64,000 nucleotides of DNA from Silurus meridionalis (lineage: Eukaryota; Chordata; Actinopteri; Siluriformes; Siluridae): assembly GCF_014805685.1 (NCBI RefSeq), contig NC_060898.1, positions 8,431,001 to 8,495,000 on the forward strand, written 5' to 3'. The notes under the pieces are model-generated. The model did not search any database and was not told the origin of the DNA. It saw only the letters and a list, made by a program, of their open reading frames with translations. Positions 59,790 through 64,000 of the stretch are shown piece by piece. Position 1 is the stretch's first letter. Every line of letters starts with the position of its first letter. The translations under genes and the position numbers were made by a program.

Positions 59790-61245
59790 CTGCAGAGACA
59801 GCAGGAAAAGGAAAAGTGTTAAAAGGTGGAGGTTCGGGTTGGTACTTTAAATGATGGTACTATGACTGGTAAAGGGAGAGAGGTAGCTGATATGATGGAG
59901 AGGAGAAAGGTAGACATGTGTGTTCTGGAGATCAAGAGGAAAGAAAGAAAGGCCAGAAACATTGGAGGGAGGTTTAAACTGTTCTTTCATGGTGTGAATT
60001 TAAAGAGAAACAATGTAGGGGTGATCCTGAAGGAAGACTACAGTAAGAGTGTAGTGGAGGTGAAGAGAGTTTCTGATGGGGGATGAACGTGAAGCTGGAT
60101 GTTGAAGGGGTGATTATAAATATCAGTGCCTATGCTCCACAAGTGGGTTGTGAAAAGGTGGAGAAGGAAAAATTCTGTCATGAGTTAGATGAAGTGATAG
60201 ATGGTGTACCTAGGAAAGAAAGATTGGTAATTGGGGAAGACTTAAATTGCCTTGTTGGTGAAGGGAACAGAGCCGATGAGGAGGTGATGGGTAGATATGG
60301 CCTTAAGGAGAGGAATGTGGAAGGTCAGATTGCAGTAGATTTTGCTAAAAGAATGGAAATGGCAGTGGTAAATACAAAAAGAGGTGACATATAAGAATAA
60401 AGGAAGTTGCACACAAATGGACTATTTTCTTTGCAGGAGATGCAACCTGAAGGAGATTGGAGACTGTAAGGTGTTGGCAGGGGACAGTGTAGCTAGACAG
60501 CATCAGATGGTGGTCTGTAGGATGGATTTGAAGTTTAAGAAGTGGAGGAAGAGTGTAAAGACTAAAAAAAGAATAAGATTATGATAAATGAAGGAGGAAG
60601 ACTGTAGTGTGAGATTCAGGGAAGAGGTCAGACAGGGGCTCGGTGGTGGTGAAGAGGTGCTGGATGATTGGGCAACTACTGCAGAAGTAATAAGGGAAAC
60701 AGCTAGAAAGGTACTTAATGCGAAATCTGGAAAGAGAAAGGAAGACAAAGAGACGGGGTGGTGGAATGAGGAAGGGCAGGAAAGCATAAGGATAAAGAGG
60801 ATGGCGAAACAGAAACGGAATCGGCAGAGAGATAAGAAAAGTAGGCAGGAGTACAAGAAGCAGCAGCAGGAATGTGGTGAAAGCAAAGGAAAAGGCATAT
60901 GAGAAGATGTATGAGAAGTTGGACATTAAGGAAGGAGAAAATGGTAGGACCAAATGACATACCGGTAGCATTGAGATGTTTAGGAGAGATGGAAGTGGAG
61001 TTTTTTTAACAAATTGTTTAACAAGATTTTGGGGAGAAGGTGAGAGGATGCCTGAGGAATGGAAAAGGAGTGTGCTGGTACCGGTTTTTAAGAATAAGAA
61101 AGATGTGCAGACCTGCAGTAACTACAGGGGAATAAAATTGATCAGTCACACCATTAAGTTATGGAAAAGAGTAGTGGAAACCAGGCTGAGAGAAGAGGTA
61201 ACCATCTGTGTGGTTTCATTTAGAGGAAAAGCACTACAGATTTAG
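59790..61245 (+). pseudogene. RTE-type non-LTR retrotransposon, endonuclease half, internally deleted
   Basis: Frames give the endonuclease start VRVGTLNDGTMTGKGREVAD, then INISAYAPQVGCE, IGEDLNCLVGEGN, MGRYGLKERNVEGQ, MDYFLCRRCNLKEIGDCKV and the His-containing SVARQHQMVVCRM. The linker KETGWWNEEGQESIRIKRMA and a short RT start CSNYRGIKLISHTIKLWKR follow. Frameshifts occur near 60080, 60390 and 60585, about 100 codons are missing near 60935, and the RT stops at about 61240. Same family as 26430-28341, whose homologous linker is nearly identical. Confidence 0.88.
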
Positions 61246-61437
61246 TACAATGAGTTAGTTACATATACCAGCCCCATCTTAATGGCAAAGGACACAGAGT
61301 CGCATCTATTTATAATAATAATTTAGGCATCACACATAAAACTAAACACAAATGTAACACATTCAAAGTTCTTTACACCAACATAAAATATTTGATGTCC
61401 AAAAGCAGGTCTAATCAGTCAATTCCATTAATTATCA
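61246..61437. other. spacer between RTE and Tc1-like copies
   Basis: About 190 bp of AT-rich sequence with no recognised feature. Confidence 0.5.
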
Positions 61438-62865
61438 CAAACCCGATTCCAAAAAAGTTGGGACACTGTACAAATTGTGAATAAAAACAGAATGCAATGA
61501 TGTGGAAGTTTCAAATTTCAATATTTTATTCAAAATACAACATAGATGACATATTAAATGTTTAAACTGAGAAAATTTTAAGGGGAAAATAAGTTGATTT
61601 TAAATTTCATGGCATCAACACATCTCAAAAAATTGGGACAAGGCCATGTTTACCACTGTGTGGCATCCCCTCTTCTTTTTATAACAGTCTGCAAACGTCT
61701 GAGGACTGAGGAGACAACTTGCTGATGTTTAGGAATAGGAATGTTGTCCCATTCTTGTCTAATGCAGGCTTCTAGTTGCTCAACTGTCTTAGGTCTTCTT
61801 TGTCGCATCTTCTTCTTTATGATGTGCCAAATGTTTTGTATGGGTGAAAGAGCTGGACTGCAGGCTGGCCATTTCAGTACCCTGATCCTTCTTCTACACA
61901 GCCATGATGTTATAATTGATGCAGTATGTGGTCTGGCATTGTCATGTTGGAAAATGCAAGGTTGATGGTGCCTTTCCAGATGTGTAAGCTGCCCATGCCA
62001 CACGCACTCATGCAACCCAATACCATCAGAGATGCAGGCTTCTGAACTGAGCACTGATAACAACTTGGGTTGTCCTTCTCCTCTTTAGTCCGGATGACAT
62101 GGCGTCCCAGTTTTCCAAAAAGAACTTCAAATTTTGATTCGTCTGACCACAGAACAGTTTTCCACTTTGTCACCGTCCATTTTAAATGAGGCTTGGCCCA
62201 GAGAAAACGCCTGCACTTCTGGATCATGAATAGATATGGCTTCTTTTTTGACCTGCAGAGTTTTAGCCGGCAACGGCGAATGGCACGGTGGATTGTATTC
62301 AACGACAATGTTTTCTGGAAGTATTCCTGAGCCCATGTTGTGATTTCCATTACAGTAGCATTCCTGTATGTGATGCAGTGCCGTCTAAGAGCCCAAAGAT
62401 CACGGGCATCCAGTATGGTTTTCTGGCCTTCACCCTTACGCACAGAAATTGTTCCAGATTCTCTGAATCTTTGGATAATATTATGCACTGTAGATGGTGA
62501 TAACTTCAAACTCTTTGCAATTTTTCTCTGAGAAACTCTTTTCTGATATTGCTCCACTATTTATGCAGCAGCATTGGGGGAATTGGTGATCCTCTGCCCA
62601 TCTTGACTTTTGAGAGACACTGCCACTCTGAGAGGCTCTTTTTATACCCAATCATGCCAATAGACCTAATAAGTTGCAAATTGGTCCTCCAGCTGTTCCT
62701 TATATGTACATTTAACTTTTCCGGCCTTATTGCTACCTGTCCCAACTTTTTTGGAATGTGTAGCTCTCATGAAATCCAAAATGAGTCAATATTTGGCATG
62801 ACATTTCAAAATGTCTTACTTTCAAAATTTGATATTTTATCTATATTCTATTGTGTCTATAAACA
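61438..62865 (-). mobile_element. Tc1-like DNA transposon with matching inner inverted repeats
   Basis: TTCCAAAAAAGTTGGGACA (61447-61465) is exactly reverse-complemented at 62738-62756. The sequence outside the right copy, to about 62865, is still transposon-like, so the right outer terminus appears lost at the junction with the LINE. Encloses the broken transposase at 61650-62557. Confidence 0.85.
61650..62557 (-). pseudogene. Tc1-like transposase, frameshifted
   Basis: The N-terminal part (from 62557) has the helix-turn-helix KSLKLSPSTVHNIIQRFRES and first catalytic Asp in LWSDESKFEV. The second part (from 62063) has the second Asp in FQHDNARPHTA and ends VIKRRGDATQW. The two overlap in different frames at 61910-62063. 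The expected Glu of the PIENxW motif is Gln (SPIQNIWHIIK), so a catalytic residue is also lost. Confidence 0.9.
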
Positions 62866-63735
62866 TGGTATTCGCTTCCATTGCTATGCTGATGATACAC
62901 AGCTGTATATTTCAGCAAAGCCAGATGAGAGAGATCAGCTTAACAATGTTGAGGAGTGTGAAAGGACATTAAACAGTGGATGCTTGATAACTTCCTTCTG
63001 CTCAACTCGGATAGAACGGAATTACTTTTATTAGGATGACATGCAGCTAGAAGTAAACATTCCGAATATGTTTCTGTCTCAGTGTGTACAGCAGTCAAAA
63101 ACCTTGGTGTGATTATTGACCCTAGTCTTTCCTTTGAGGCTCACGTGAATAATATTATCAGGATCACCTTCTTTCAACTTAGAAATGTTGCTAAACTTAG
63201 GAATATGATGTCGTTACAGGATGCAGAAAAACTAGTATATGCTTTTGTTACATCTAGATTAGATTACTGTAACGCTTTACTGTCTGGGTGTTCGATTAAG
63301 TGCATAAATAAGCTTCAGTCAGTTCAGAATGCAGCATCAAGAGTCCTCACTAGATCTAGAAAATATGACCACATCACCCTTGTTTTAATCAGTCTACACT
63401 GGCTCCCAATCAAATCTCGCATTGATTATAAAATACTACTACTGACGTATATAAAGCACTTAACAGTCTCGCACCACGGTATCTGAGTTAACTTCTGTAC
63501 CAATATGATCCTCCACGCCTACTTTGATCAAAAGGTGCAGGCTATTTGTTGGTACCTCAAATAATAAAGACTACAGCAGGGGGCAGATCTTTCTCTTATA
63601 AAGCCCCACAGTTATGGAACAGCCTTCCAATCAGTGTTCAGGACTCAGACACAGTCTCAGTGTTCAAGTCGAGGCTGAAAACATATTTATTTAGTCAAAT
63701 CTTTTATCAGCAGATTTTTCTTAGGTAAAGGAGCA
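62862..63735 (+). pseudogene. L2/CR1-type LINE ORF2, C-terminal half
   Basis: Frames read IRFHCYADDTQLYISAKPDE (intact YADD box), then VKNLGVIIDPSLSFEAHVNN, DAEKLVYAFVTSRLDYCNAL, LQSVQNAASRVLTRSRKYDH, LHWLPIKSRIDYKILLLTYI and AGGRSFSYKAPQLWNSLPIS. Frameshifts fall near 63040 and 63490. Its 5' part is missing and replaced by the Tc1-like element. The 3'UTR probably continues to the window end. Confidence 0.85.
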
Positions 63736-64000
63736 GATCTGGAGAGATCATGGATATAGAGTGTTTGGTAAACTGGGATATTTGTATGCTGTCGTCCGCT
63801 CACTCTCACACGTTTACTCAGTTTTGTTGATGGTGGTGTGGTGGGTTGTTTCTTGTCCCAGAGATCCCTCATGTATGTGTTACCTTCTGGTTCTCCCTTT
63901 TAGTTATGCTGCCATAGTGAGTCTTGCCAGAGTCTCCAACTACACAGTGTCCTTAAATTTCATACAACAATAGGGACACATAATAATTCATATTTTTCTC

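Noticed and set aside
53590..63735. Endogenous retrovirus
   Set aside because: RT-like peptides are of LINE type (L2/CR1 and RTE) with no LTRs, gag, protease or integrase.

Overview
This 64 kb window is vertebrate, and almost certainly teleost, genomic DNA: AT-rich, full of CA/GT and AT microsatellites, and carrying Tc1/mariner, hAT, RTE and L2/CR1-type elements of the kind common in ray-finned fish. A catfish-like teleost is my guess, but the sequence alone does not settle the species. No bacterial gene organisation, CRISPR array or operon is present.

The one real protein-coding gene is ap3b1, the beta-3A subunit of the AP-3 adaptor complex, on the minus strand. Twenty-six coding exons can be placed by conserved peptide, consistent phase and GT-AG splice sites, from the ATG at 50385 down to 2281. 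They give 1043 codons plus 2 bases. The final stretch of the ear domain (about 50 residues in the human protein) lies beyond the left edge. The order is N-terminal tail, adaptin trunk (about residues 40-600), acidic Ser-rich hinge (about 653-809), clathrin-box-like LLDLD (822-826) and C-terminal ear (864 onwards). It is AP3B1 rather than AP3B2, judged by the MSANSLSYNDQ start, the SPWRE segment and the ear sequence.

Right of exon 1 (50386-64000) there is a short promoter-like region with an M-box/CLEAR-like site, an ETS-like site and a CRE half-site. Beyond it lies about 13 kb of intergenic DNA that is almost all decayed transposons: L2/CR1-type LINE pieces, an RTE-type endonuclease copy, a Tc1-like element with intact inner inverted repeats, a ~30 bp minisatellite and a microRNA-like hairpin. 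Introns hold most of the other elements: an RTE copy with a 17-bp target duplication, hAT miniature elements with 8-bp duplications, a hAT nested inside another miniature element, and a SINE inside a Tc1-like copy.

The points most worth a second look are microsatellites that abut ap3b1 splice sites (notably (TG)n directly before exon 5), the lysosome/melanosome-type promoter motif, two hairpins (38223-38340 and 59273-59359), and several low-repeat intronic stretches that look like candidate conserved non-coding elements. I found no convincing new biological system; the interest is in regulation and transposon archaeology.
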